A DNA stretch of 32,663 bases from an uncultured Peptoniphilus sp. (GTDB lineage Bacteria; Bacillota; Clostridia; Tissierellales; Peptoniphilaceae), in assembly GCF_946222045.1 (NCBI RefSeq), contig NZ_CAMILN010000021.1, positions 1-32,663 on the forward strand, in the 5' to 3' direction. Numbering within the stretch: the first letter of the stretch is position 1; every line of letters starts with the position of its first letter. The translations under genes were made by a program, and so were the position numbers. Below the pieces are notes generated by a model that saw nothing but the letters and a program-made list of their open reading frames with translations, was not told where the DNA came from and searched no databases. Of this stretch, positions 24,194 through 31,900 are shown one piece after another.

Positions 24194-27100
24194 ATGAATA
24201 ATTTTGTTCACCTACATCTCCATAGTGAATACTCTCTCTTAGATGGGTCTACTAGAATTAACATCTTGCCACAAAGGGTGAAAGACCTTGGCATGGATGC
24301 AGTTGCCCTAACTGACCACGGCAATATGTACGGAGCCATTGCCTTCTATAAAGCCTGCAAGGATGCTGGAGTAAAACCCATCCTAGGTTGCGAGGTCTAC
24401 ATATCAGAGAAGGACATGACCCTTAAGGACAGGACCAACAAGAGGTATCACTTGATTCTCTTGGCAGAAAACAATGAGGGCTTCAAAAACATTATGAAGA
24501 TAGTTTCCATTGGCTACGTCGATGGATATTATTACAAGCCCCGTGTTGACAAGGAAGTCTTAAAAAAATATTCCAAGGGAGTTATTGCAACTTCAGCCTG
24601 TCTTGGTGGGGAAGTTCAAAAGCAACTTTTAAATAGGGACAGGGAAGCTGCAAAAAAAGCTGCCCTTGAATACAAGGAAATCTTTGGAGAAGATAACTTC
24701 TTCTTAGAGCTTCAAGACCACGGCATACCTGAGCAAGCAAGGGTAAATCGTGAGCTTGTTCGCCTATCTCAAGAGCTAAGGATTCCCCTAACTGTATCAA
24801 ATGATGTCCACTATCTCAAGAAGGAAGACGCAAAGAGTCACGATGTCCTACTTTGCATCCAAACGGGAAAGACAATAAACGACACAGACAGGATGAAGTT
24901 TCCATCTGATGAATTTTATCTAAAGTCTCCTGATGAAATGGCAGCCCTCTTCCCAGAAAATCTTGATGCCCTAGAAAATACTGTGAAGATTGCAGATAGG
25001 TGTAATGTTGAAATAAAATTCCACGACCTACACTTACCAGAGTTTACAGTTCCGGAAGAATATACTCACGAAGACTATTTAAAAAAGCTGGCCCTTGAGG
25101 GAATGATGGACCGTTATGAAAATGTAAGCGATGAGATAAAAGACAGGTTTGAGTTTGAGTTTAGCACCATAAAGAATATGGGCTACGTTGACTACTTCTT
25201 AATTGTTTGGGGCTTTATAAGATATGCGAGAAAGCATGAAATCCAAGTTGGGCCTGGAAGGGGTTCGGCTGCTGGTTCTATGATATCTTATTGTCTTGGC
25301 ATAACTGATGTTGATCCCTTGGAGTTTGACCTTCTTTTTGAAAGATTTTTAAACCCAGAGAGGGTTTCCATGCCCGATATTGATATAGACTTTTGCTATG
25401 AAAGACGTGAAGAGGTCATTGAATATGTGAACAGGAAGTACGGAGACTCTCACGTTGCCCAAATAGTAACTTTTGGAACTATGGCTGCTCGTAATGCCAT
25501 AAGAGACGTGGGTCGTGCCCTTGACATGTCCTATGCCAAGGTGGACTACATTGCCAAGCAAGTTCCCCAAGCCCTTAACATGACCATAGAAAAGGCCCTT
25601 GATGTTTCAGAAACCTTTAAGGGAATCTACGATGGGGAAGAGGACTCCAAACTTTTAATTGACATGGCTCTTAAGCTTGAAGGTCTCCCAAGGCATACTT
25701 CTACCCACGCAGCTGGTGTTGTAATTTCTAAGGACGAACTGACAGAATATGTTCCCTTGACGAGAAACGACAAGATTATTGCAACTCAGTTTAATATGAT
25801 TGAGCTTGAAGAGTTGGGACTTCTGAAGATGGACTTCTTGGGTCTAAGGACTCTTACAGTTATTAGGGACGCAATTAATTTAATTAAAGAAAACCAAGGG
25901 AAGACTATAAATTTTGACAACTTTGACTACAACGATCCAGAAGTTTTAAAGATGTTTGCAAGATCAGAAACTCTTGGAGTCTTTCAATTTGAATCTTCTG
26001 GCATGAGGGCCTTCTTAAAGGAACTAAAGCCAGATGAATTTTCTGACTTAGTTGCTGCCAATGCCCTCTTTAGGCCGGGACCAATGAAGCAAATTCCAAA
26101 ATTTGTTGGGTCCAAGCACGACAAGTCCACAATTTCCTATATCCATCCAAAGCTTGAACCAATACTTAAGTCAACTTATGGTTGTATAGTTTATCAAGAA
26201 CAGGTAATGCAAATTGTTCAGCAAATTGGTGGCTACTCTCTTGGCAGAGCCGATATTGTTAGGCGTGCCATTTCCAAGAAAAAGATGAAGGTAATGGAAG
26301 AAGAGAGGAAGAACTTCATCTACGGCAACAAGGAAGAGGGAGTTTGTGGTGCCATTGCCAATGGAGTTGACGAAAAGTCTGCTAATGAAATTTATGACTT
26401 GATAATAGACTTTGCCGACTACGCCTTTAACAAGTCCCACTCTGTTGCCTATTCAGTAGTTGCCTACAGGACTGCTTGGCTAAAATATTATTATCCAAGA
26501 GAATTTATGGCGGCACAAATTTCTACCTACACAAACGACATCAAGCAAGTCAGCCTTTATATAGAAGAGATTAAAAGGCTGGGCATAGAAATTCTACCAC
26601 CAAATATAAATTATTCCTTTAGGAAGTTTACTGTTGAAGACAAGAAGATTCGCTTTGGCCTAAAGGCTGTTAAAAATGTTGGCGACAACTTAATAGAAGT
26701 AATTGTAAAGGCTAGGGAAAGGGGACCTTATAAGTCGCTAAAGGACTTTGTTGATAGGATCAATGCCCTTGACAAGTCTGCCCTAAACAAGAGGGCTGTG
26801 GAATCCCTAATAAGGTGTGGAGCCATGGATGACTTTGAGGGGAATAGGGCCCAGTACCTTGCAATTTATGAGGGAGTATTGTCATCTTCATCAAATACTG
26901 CAAAGAATAATGTAATGGGTCAATTTTCACTTTTTGAAGAGGCAAACTTCCGAGAAGACCTTCCAAGACTTCGAGACTTTCCACAAAAGGACAAGCTGGA
27001 CATGGAAAAGGAAGTTATAGGTATGTACATCTCTGGCCATCCATTGGATCCTTACAGAGACTTGATAGAAAAAAATTCTACAATAAATACAAACCAAATT

Positions 27101-27619
27101 TTTGAAAAGTATAGGGAAAATCTCTTGAGAAGGTCTAGGGTCAAGGTTGGTGGAATTTTAAAATCAAAGAAGACCATGATCACAAAGACCAACAAGATGA
27201 TGGCCTTTGCAGCCCTAGAAGACTTGTATGGGACAATTGAACTTGTAATTTTCCCCAATGTCTATTCGCGCTACAAGGACCTAATTGAAGATGAGAATGT
27301 GGTGGTAGTTGAAGGTCACTTCCAAGAATCTGAAGTGGAAGAGCCAAAGATTTTGGTAGATTCAATATCAAGGCTTAAGATGCCAACAAAAAACAAATTA
27401 TTTATTTCTGTTGACTCTATGAAAAATGAAAGTGTAAAGGAAATAAGAAATATTTTAAAAGAATATGAAGGATCTACTCCTGTTGTCTTCTTTGAAGAAG
27501 AGACGAGGAGGGCCTTTGGGACTGATTCAAGCCTTTGGATTGACGACAAGTCCTTTGACGAAATTCAAAATAAATTGATAGCATATACTAAGACTAGAGA
27601 AAAAATTATTTTAAAGTAG
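24194..27619 (+). CDS. dnaE: DNA polymerase III subunit alpha (DnaE)
   Basis: The replicative polymerase of the DnaE type; in many Firmicutes it works beside PolC, often extending RNA primers. 1141 residues. The N-terminal PHP domain (HLHLHSEYSLLDG, LTDHGNMYG) spans about 1-210. The polymerase palm has GPGRGSAAGSM and the catalytic carboxylates in PDIDIDF at about 394-400. The fingers/thumb region includes FRPGPMKQIP and NKSHSVAYS. An OB-fold domain (VKVGGILKSKKTM) lies at about 980-1060, and the tail is short. AAGGATG precedes the ATG. pfkA follows with 6 bp between stop and start, so dnaE-pfkA-pyk is an operon, as in many clostridia. Confidence 0.95.
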   Translation: MNNFVHLHLHSEYSLLDGSTRINILPQRVKDLGMDAVALTDHGNMYGAIAFYKACKDAGVKPILGCEVYISEKDMTLKDRTNKRYHLILLAENNEGFKNIMKIVSIGYVDGYYYKPRVDKEVLKKYSKGVIATSACLGGEVQKQLLNRDREAAKKAALEYKEIFGEDNFFLELQDHGIPEQARVNRELVRLSQELRIPLTVSNDVHYLKKEDAKSHDVLLCIQTGKTINDTDRMKFPSDEFYLKSPDEMAALFPENLDALENTVKIADRCNVEIKFHDLHLPEFTVPEEYTHEDYLKKLALEGMMDRYENVSDEIKDRFEFEFSTIKNMGYVDYFLIVWGFIRYARKHEIQVGPGRGSAAGSMISYCLGITDVDPLEFDLLFERFLNPERVSMPDIDIDFCYERREEVIEYVNRKYGDSHVAQIVTFGTMAARNAIRDVGRALDMSYAKVDYIAKQVPQALNMTIEKALDVSETFKGIYDGEEDSKLLIDMALKLEGLPRHTSTHAAGVVISKDELTEYVPLTRNDKIIATQFNMIELEELGLLKMDFLGLRTLTVIRDAINLIKENQGKTINFDNFDYNDPEVLKMFARSETLGVFQFESSGMRAFLKELKPDEFSDLVAANALFRPGPMKQIPKFVGSKHDKSTISYIHPKLEPILKSTYGCIVYQEQVMQIVQQIGGYSLGRADIVRRAISKKKMKVMEEERKNFIYGNKEEGVCGAIANGVDEKSANEIYDLIIDFADYAFNKSHSVAYSVVAYRTAWLKYYYPREFMAAQISTYTNDIKQVSLYIEEIKRLGIEILPPNINYSFRKFTVEDKKIRFGLKAVKNVGDNLIEVIVKARERGPYKSLKDFVDRINALDKSALNKRAVESLIRCGAMDDFEGNRAQYLAIYEGVLSSSSNTAKNNVMGQFSLFEEANFREDLPRLRDFPQKDKLDMEKEVIGMYISGHPLDPYRDLIEKNSTINTNQIFEKYRENLLRRSRVKVGGILKSKKTMITKTNKMMAFAALEDLYGTIELVIFPNVYSRYKDLIEDENVVVVEGHFQESEVEEPKILVDSISRLKMPTKNKLFISVDSMKNESVKEIRNILKEYEGSTPVVFFEEETRRAFGTDSSLWIDDKSFDEIQNKLIAYTKTREKIILK

Positions 27620-27625
27620 GTGACT

Positions 27626-28579
27626 ATGAGACTTGCAATTTTAACAAGTGGCGGCGATGCACCAGGCATGAACGCCACAATAAGAGCAGTTACGAGGACT
27701 TGTATCTTTGAAGGGATAGAAGTCTATGGAATAAACGGTGGCTATGAGGGCCTCATTGATGCCAAGTTTGAAAAACTAGTAGTCTCTTCTGTTGCAGACA
27801 TAATCCAAAGAGGGGGAACAATTCTTTCCACTTCACGTTCTGAAAGATTTATGACAGAAGAAGGACTTGAAAAGGCAATAAACTCCCTAAAAATTTTTGA
27901 AATTGACGCCCTTATTGTCCTTGGCGGCGACGGAAGCCTAAGAGGAGCAAAAAAATTAAGGGACAGGGGGATAAATATAATTGGAATTCCTTGTTCCATA
28001 GACAATGACCTTGCCTACACAGACTTCACAATAGGTTTTATGACGGCAGTGGAAACTGTCACTGAAGCCATAAGTCACATTAGGGATACAACAGATGCCC
28101 ACTGCCGTGCCAATGTTGTTGAAGTCATGGGGCGAGAGTGTGGAGACATTGCTCTCTACGCTGGAGTATCTTCTGGAGCTGAATCAATTATTGTTCCAGA
28201 AATTGAAACAAATATAAATGAAATTGCTGAAAAGGCTCTTATGGGGAAAAATCGTGGCAAGAGGCACCACATAATTATTATGTCTGAAGGTTGTGGATCT
28301 GCCTTTGATTTTGCCAAAGACTTCCAAGTCTTAACTGGAATAGAAACAAGGGTTACTGTACTTGGTTACATCCAAAGGGGAGGAGCTCCTTCTATCTTTG
28401 ACAGGATTCTTGCATCTCAATTTGGTTACCTTGCAGTTAAGGAAGCAAAGAAAGGAAATTCTAGAGTACTTGGATTTAAAGATGGAAGGGCCATGACCAT
28501 GACCTTTGAAGAAATGTTTGAAGCGAAAAAAGTTTTTAGGGAAGACCTATTAGACATCCTAAAGACTGTTTCTATATGA
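27626..28579 (+). CDS. pfkA: ATP-dependent 6-phosphofructokinase
   Basis: It phosphorylates fructose-6-phosphate to the 1,6-bisphosphate, the committed step of glycolysis. 317 residues, typical bacterial length. The nucleotide site has TSGGDAPGMNA and the ATP-type GGDGS (not the pyrophosphate-type GGDDS). The catalytic region reads IDNDLAYTDFTIGF, with the catalytic Asp in place, although the usual GT before IDND is CS here. VEVMGRECGDIAL and GYIQRGGAPS follow. Start chosen at the ATG fitting AGGTGAC overlapping the dnaE stop. Its end is 8 bp before the pyk start. Confidence 0.94.
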   Translation: MRLAILTSGGDAPGMNATIRAVTRTCIFEGIEVYGINGGYEGLIDAKFEKLVVSSVADIIQRGGTILSTSRSERFMTEEGLEKAINSLKIFEIDALIVLGGDGSLRGAKKLRDRGINIIGIPCSIDNDLAYTDFTIGFMTAVETVTEAISHIRDTTDAHCRANVVEVMGRECGDIALYAGVSSGAESIIVPEIETNINEIAEKALMGKNRGKRHHIIIMSEGCGSAFDFAKDFQVLTGIETRVTVLGYIQRGGAPSIFDRILASQFGYLAVKEAKKGNSRVLGFKDGRAMTMTFEEMFEAKKVFREDLLDILKTVSI

Positions 28580-28587
28580 GGTGGAAA

Positions 28588-30321
28588 ATGAAAAAGACAA
28601 AAATTGTTGCCACTATTGGACCAGCAAGTGAGAGTGAAGATATTTTAAAAATTCTCTTCACGGAGGGAGTAAATGTTGCGAGACTTAACTTCTCTCACGG
28701 CAGCCATGAAGAGCACAAGATAAAAATTGACAGGATAAAAAAACTGAGGAAGGAAATGGACCTTCCCATTGGAATAATGCTTGACACCAAGGGACCAGAA
28801 ATTAGGCTGGGAGAAGTAGATGGAGAAGTTTCTCTTGAAATTGGAGATAAATTTATCTTAACAAGTGAGGACCTTGTTGGTGATAAAAATATTGCCAGTA
28901 TTTCCTATAAGGAACTTTACAAGGATGTAAAAGTTGGCGACAGGATCCTAATAGATGACGGACTTGTTGAACTCCTTGTAAAAGAAATTGAGGGAGAAAA
29001 AATTATTACAGAAGTGGAAAACTCTGGAGTGATTTCTTCCCACAAGGGAGTTAACGTGCCAGGAGTTGATATCAAACTTCCTGCTTTAACTGAAAGAGAT
29101 ATTGGGGATATAAAATTTGGAGTAAGAGAGGACATTGACTTCATTGCAGCTTCCTTTATTAGGTCAAGAGAAGATGTCCTTGCTATAAGACGAGTTCTTG
29201 AAGAAGAAGGTGACTATACAACAAAAATTATTTCAAAGATTGAATCTCAAAAGGCCGTGGAATTAATTGATGAAATTATAGAAGTTTCTGACGGAATTAT
29301 GGTGGCAAGGGGAGACCTTGGAGTTGAAATAGAAACTGAAGCTGTTCCTATAGTTCAAAAGGAAATTATAAAAAAATGTAACGTTGCAGGCAAGACTGTA
29401 ATTACTGCGACACAAATGCTTGATTCTATGATAAGAAACCCAAGGCCAACTCGTGCTGAAACCAATGACGTTGCCAATGCAGTCCTAGATGGGACAAGTG
29501 CAGTTATGCTTTCGGGAGAAACTGCCAGCGGCAAGTATCCTGTTGAGGCAGTGGAAACTATGAGAAAAATTATAGAATACACTGAATCAACAATTGACCA
29601 TGACGAAATCTTGGAAAACAGAATTAAGGACGTGGAAAATTCCATGACCAACTCCATAGGAAGGTCTGCCTGCGTAATTGCAAGAGATCTTCATGCCAAC
29701 GCCATAATCACTGCAACAACTTCTGGTAATACGTCAAAGGCTATTGCAAAATTTAGGCCAGAGACACCAATTATTGCGTCGACTCCCTTTGAAAAAATTA
29801 AAAATCAACTTAGTCTTGTTTGGGGAGTAAGACCTGTAAAAGTTTTAAACTTTAAGGACACAGACAACCTAATTGATGCTTCTATGGAAGTTGCAGTTAA
29901 GAAGGGATTTTTAAAATCTGGAGACCTAGTAGTCTTAACTGCAGGAGTTCCTACAGGAATTGCTGGATCAACTAACCTCTTAAAGATAGAAAATGTTTCA
30001 GAAATTCTCGGCAGGGGAACAGCCATAGGAAAGAAAAAGAAAAAGGCAAGGGCTATTGTTGTAAATACTTTTGAAGAACTCGAAGCAAATTTCCAGCCTA
30101 GAGACATAATAATCTGCAATGGAACTGATGGTAGGATGCTTCCTTATATGGAAAAATCTTCTGGTTTTGTAACAGAAGAAGCAGGCTTTACTTCTAATGG
30201 GGCTGTTTCTGCAATTTCTCTTAACAAGACTGCCATTGTTGGTGTAAGGGACATCACTAAGCTAATAAAAACTGGGGACATTATAACAATTGATGGAACT
30301 GATGGTACAGTTAGGAGATAA
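28588..30321 (+). CDS. pyk: Pyruvate kinase
   Basis: It makes pyruvate and ATP from phosphoenolpyruvate and ADP, the last step of glycolysis. 577 residues, about 100 longer than the minimal enzyme, because of the extra C-terminal PEP-utiliser-like domain seen in Bacillus-type enzymes. Motifs: TKIVATIGPASES, VARLNFSHGSHEEH, LDTKGPEIRLG, ISKIESQKAVELIDEII and MVARGDLGVEIE, then TATQMLDSMI and RAETNDVANAVLDGTSAVML. The linker is Lys-rich (IGKKKKKARAIV). GAGGTGG fits the ATG at 28588; an in-frame ATG at 28576 overlaps the pfkA stop. Last gene of the dnaE operon; the repeat array and terminator follow. Confidence 0.95.
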   Translation: MKKTKIVATIGPASESEDILKILFTEGVNVARLNFSHGSHEEHKIKIDRIKKLRKEMDLPIGIMLDTKGPEIRLGEVDGEVSLEIGDKFILTSEDLVGDKNIASISYKELYKDVKVGDRILIDDGLVELLVKEIEGEKIITEVENSGVISSHKGVNVPGVDIKLPALTERDIGDIKFGVREDIDFIAASFIRSREDVLAIRRVLEEEGDYTTKIISKIESQKAVELIDEIIEVSDGIMVARGDLGVEIETEAVPIVQKEIIKKCNVAGKTVITATQMLDSMIRNPRPTRAETNDVANAVLDGTSAVMLSGETASGKYPVEAVETMRKIIEYTESTIDHDEILENRIKDVENSMTNSIGRSACVIARDLHANAIITATTSGNTSKAIAKFRPETPIIASTPFEKIKNQLSLVWGVRPVKVLNFKDTDNLIDASMEVAVKKGFLKSGDLVVLTAGVPTGIAGSTNLLKIENVSEILGRGTAIGKKKKKARAIVVNTFEELEANFQPRDIIICNGTDGRMLPYMEKSSGFVTEEAGFTSNGAVSAISLNKTAIVGVRDITKLIKTGDIITIDGTDGTVRR

Positions 30322-30329
30322 TTTTTATT

Positions 30330-30527
30330 TGCGACTTTTAAATAAAAGTCTAGGTCATAAATTTTATGACTTTGTGAAAAAATGTTAAGCCATATATTAA
30401 GCTGGCTTAGTAAAAAAATGTGAAGTCATAATTGATAGTGACTTTGTGAAAAAATATTATGTCATAATTGACCATGGCTTATTGAAAAAATTTGAAGTCA
30501 TAAATATTTTTGAGTTGGCGAAAAAAT
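30330..30527. repeat. Array of alternating 18-bp inverted units (36-bp period)
   Basis: Eleven contiguous 18-bp units. A-type units (30330, 30366, 30402, 30438, 30474, 30510) are like ATGACTTTGTGAAAAAAT. B-type units (30348, 30384, 30420, 30456, 30492) are like GTGAAGTCATAATTGATA. The AAGTCAT of B is the complement of ATGACTT in A, so neighbours can form hairpins (for example 30423-30428 with 30439-30444). In one frame from 30446 it is open (64 codons) with a 12-residue pattern, but upstream repeats hold stops. A-type units resemble the array at 14718-14849. Confidence 0.75.
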
Positions 30528-30557
30528 TGAAGCAAGAAAATTTCATAGACAAAGAAA

Positions 30558-30600
30558 AAAGACCTCTTTTTGATATTTTTATCAAAGGGGTCTTTATTTT
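30558..30600. terminator. Bidirectional terminator between pyk and the minus-strand genes
   Basis: AAAGACCTCTTTTTGAT (30558-30574) pairs with ATCAAAGGGGTCTTT (30581-30595), with a 2-base bulge and one G-U pair. T-rich tails lie on both strands. It abuts the stop of the CmpB-type gene (30594-30596) and serves the pyk unit on the plus strand. Confidence 0.85.
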
Positions 30601-31295
30601 TGCCTTATTAATTTTTTTATACTTTCTTCTCTTTCCTTGAGATTTGAATTAATATTTATTAGCTTCGACTTAAACTTTTTTGATTCTTCAAGTACTTTTA
30701 AATTTGCAAGCCTTTCAGATTCGTTGAGATCCTTGAAGTAAGTACTTAAGTTTCTATCAATTAATTCATATATTTTATCGAGCCTTTCAGAGCTATTAAC
30801 TAAGTGGTTCACTGTTAAGATTAAATCCAATGTAAAGCAAGTCACAAATAAGAAGAGAATAATATTTATTAGCTTGTCACTTGACAGTGAGAGGAAGAAA
30901 AATAAAATTGGAGTAATTTTCTTCACTATTAAAATATTTGCCAAGCCAAAGATTAAAAGTCCATAGAGGCAAACTCTCCTCTTAATTTGGAAGGGGTAGT
31001 TAGAATAATCCCACCAACGCTTGTGGAAAAATCTTTCCAAGAGATAGCCAATGATATACTCAATTAAGCAGGACAAAAAGGCCGAGTAAATAAAAATCCA
31101 TAGGCTGGACTCAAAATTCTTTAAGAGTCCAAAGGACAAGCTGGCTCCTAGTCCATAGATGGGACAAATTGGTCCCAAAAGAAAGCCTCTGTTGTGAATT
31201 TTATCTAGCTCTATGGCAGAGCAGGGAAAAGTCTCCCAGCACCAGCCAAGGAAGGAGTAGATAAAAAATATTAAGTAAAATTCTTGATATCTCAT
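30594..31295 (-). CDS. Putative ABC-transporter type IV membrane protein (CmpB family)
   Basis: A 233-residue integral membrane protein of the ABC_trans_CmpB family (PF06541). It starts with a helix (FYLIFFIYSFLGWCWETF), then the family signature GFLLGPICPIYGLGASLSFG, and WWDYSNYPFQIKRRVCLYGL later. About five to six membrane segments are followed by a charged, probably coiled-coil cytoplasmic tail of about 60 residues (SERLDKIYELIDRN onward). Despite the family name no ATPase is nearby, and function is unknown. It overlaps the upstream HD-domain gene by ATGA, indicating translational coupling. Confidence 0.75.
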   Translation of the reverse strand: MRYQEFYLIFFIYSFLGWCWETFPCSAIELDKIHNRGFLLGPICPIYGLGASLSFGLLKNFESSLWIFIYSAFLSCLIEYIIGYLLERFFHKRWWDYSNYPFQIKRRVCLYGLLIFGLANILIVKKITPILFFFLSLSSDKLINIILFLFVTCFTLDLILTVNHLVNSSERLDKIYELIDRNLSTYFKDLNESERLANLKVLEESKKFKSKLININSNLKEREESIKKLIRQK

Positions 31296-31762
31296 GGTCT
31301 CACCAGCCCAACTTTTACAGGGATTCCCCTTAGGGTTTCGGCAAGTGACACATATTTGTCAGAGTAAGTGACAATCCAAGACTCCAAGTATCTTGGTGGA
31401 AGGGGAGTCAAGGGAAACATGTGCTTGACTATTATGTCCCTCTCAACCTTATTTAGTTTCAACTCGGACCTGGCATTTATATAGGCCTTCATGGGGTGGG
31501 TGAAACCGTGATTCCATCTTTCCTTTTTACCGTCATGCCAGTCGTATAGGAAATAATCATGCAAAAGGGCGCCCCTAATCATTGAGTCCATGTCCACGTC
31601 CAGGTCATATTTTTCTGCCACTTCAATAGATTTTTTGGCAACAGAAATTACGTGGGAGTAGACTGAGGTGTCTCCATGTTGGATGAAGTTTTTTGTTTCT
31701 AAAAATCTTGTGTTCTCATTTAAGAACTTGATTATTTCTTCTAATTTTTTTATATTTTCCAT
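31292..31762 (-). CDS. HD-domain protein (putative phosphohydrolase)
   Basis: A 156-residue cytoplasmic protein with an HD-superfamily metal-binding pattern: His in SVYSHVISVAKKS, the HD doublet in GALLHDYFLYDW, later His in NHGFTHPMKAY and KHMFPLTP, and a distal Asp in TYSDKYVSL. Members cleave phosphate esters or nucleotides, but the substrate here is unknown. Its short size and layout match clostridial HD proteins commonly annotated only as phosphohydrolases. AGGAG sits 6 nt before the ATG. The last codon overlaps the CmpB-type membrane gene (ATGA), so the two probably act together. Confidence 0.8.
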   Translation of the reverse strand: MENIKKLEEIIKFLNENTRFLETKNFIQHGDTSVYSHVISVAKKSIEVAEKYDLDVDMDSMIRGALLHDYFLYDWHDGKKERWNHGFTHPMKAYINARSELKLNKVERDIIVKHMFPLTPLPPRYLESWIVTYSDKYVSLAETLRGIPVKVGLVRP

Positions 31763-31860
31763 TTTTATCTCCTGGACTTATTTTAAATTAAAAAAGTAAA
31801 AAAACTTTAAAATTTTACTTAAATTTTCATTAATTTTTTGTGAATAATTTAATATTTTGC

Positions 31861-31894
31861 AAAAAAATAAAAGCCATATTTCTATGACTTTTAT
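31861..31894 (-). terminator. Terminator of the Lys/Glu-rich repeat-protein gene
   Basis: On the minus strand ATAAAAGTCATA pairs with TATGGCTTTTAT (one G-U pair) around a GAAA loop, followed by seven Ts. It lies just past the stop at 31901. The arms contain AAGTCAT/ATGGCTT, the same core as the repeat units at 30330-30527. Confidence 0.75.
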
Positions 31895-31900
31895 ATTCTA

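Noticed and set aside
30330..30527. CRISPR array
   Set aside because: The units are contiguous, degenerate and alternate in orientation; there are no unique spacers and no cas genes.
30446..30640. 64-codon plus-strand ORF with a GTG start and a hydrophobic C-terminus
   Set aside because: Its body is the 18/36-bp repeat array, the bidirectional terminator lies inside it, it overlaps the end of the CmpB-type gene, and no ribosome binding site is seen.
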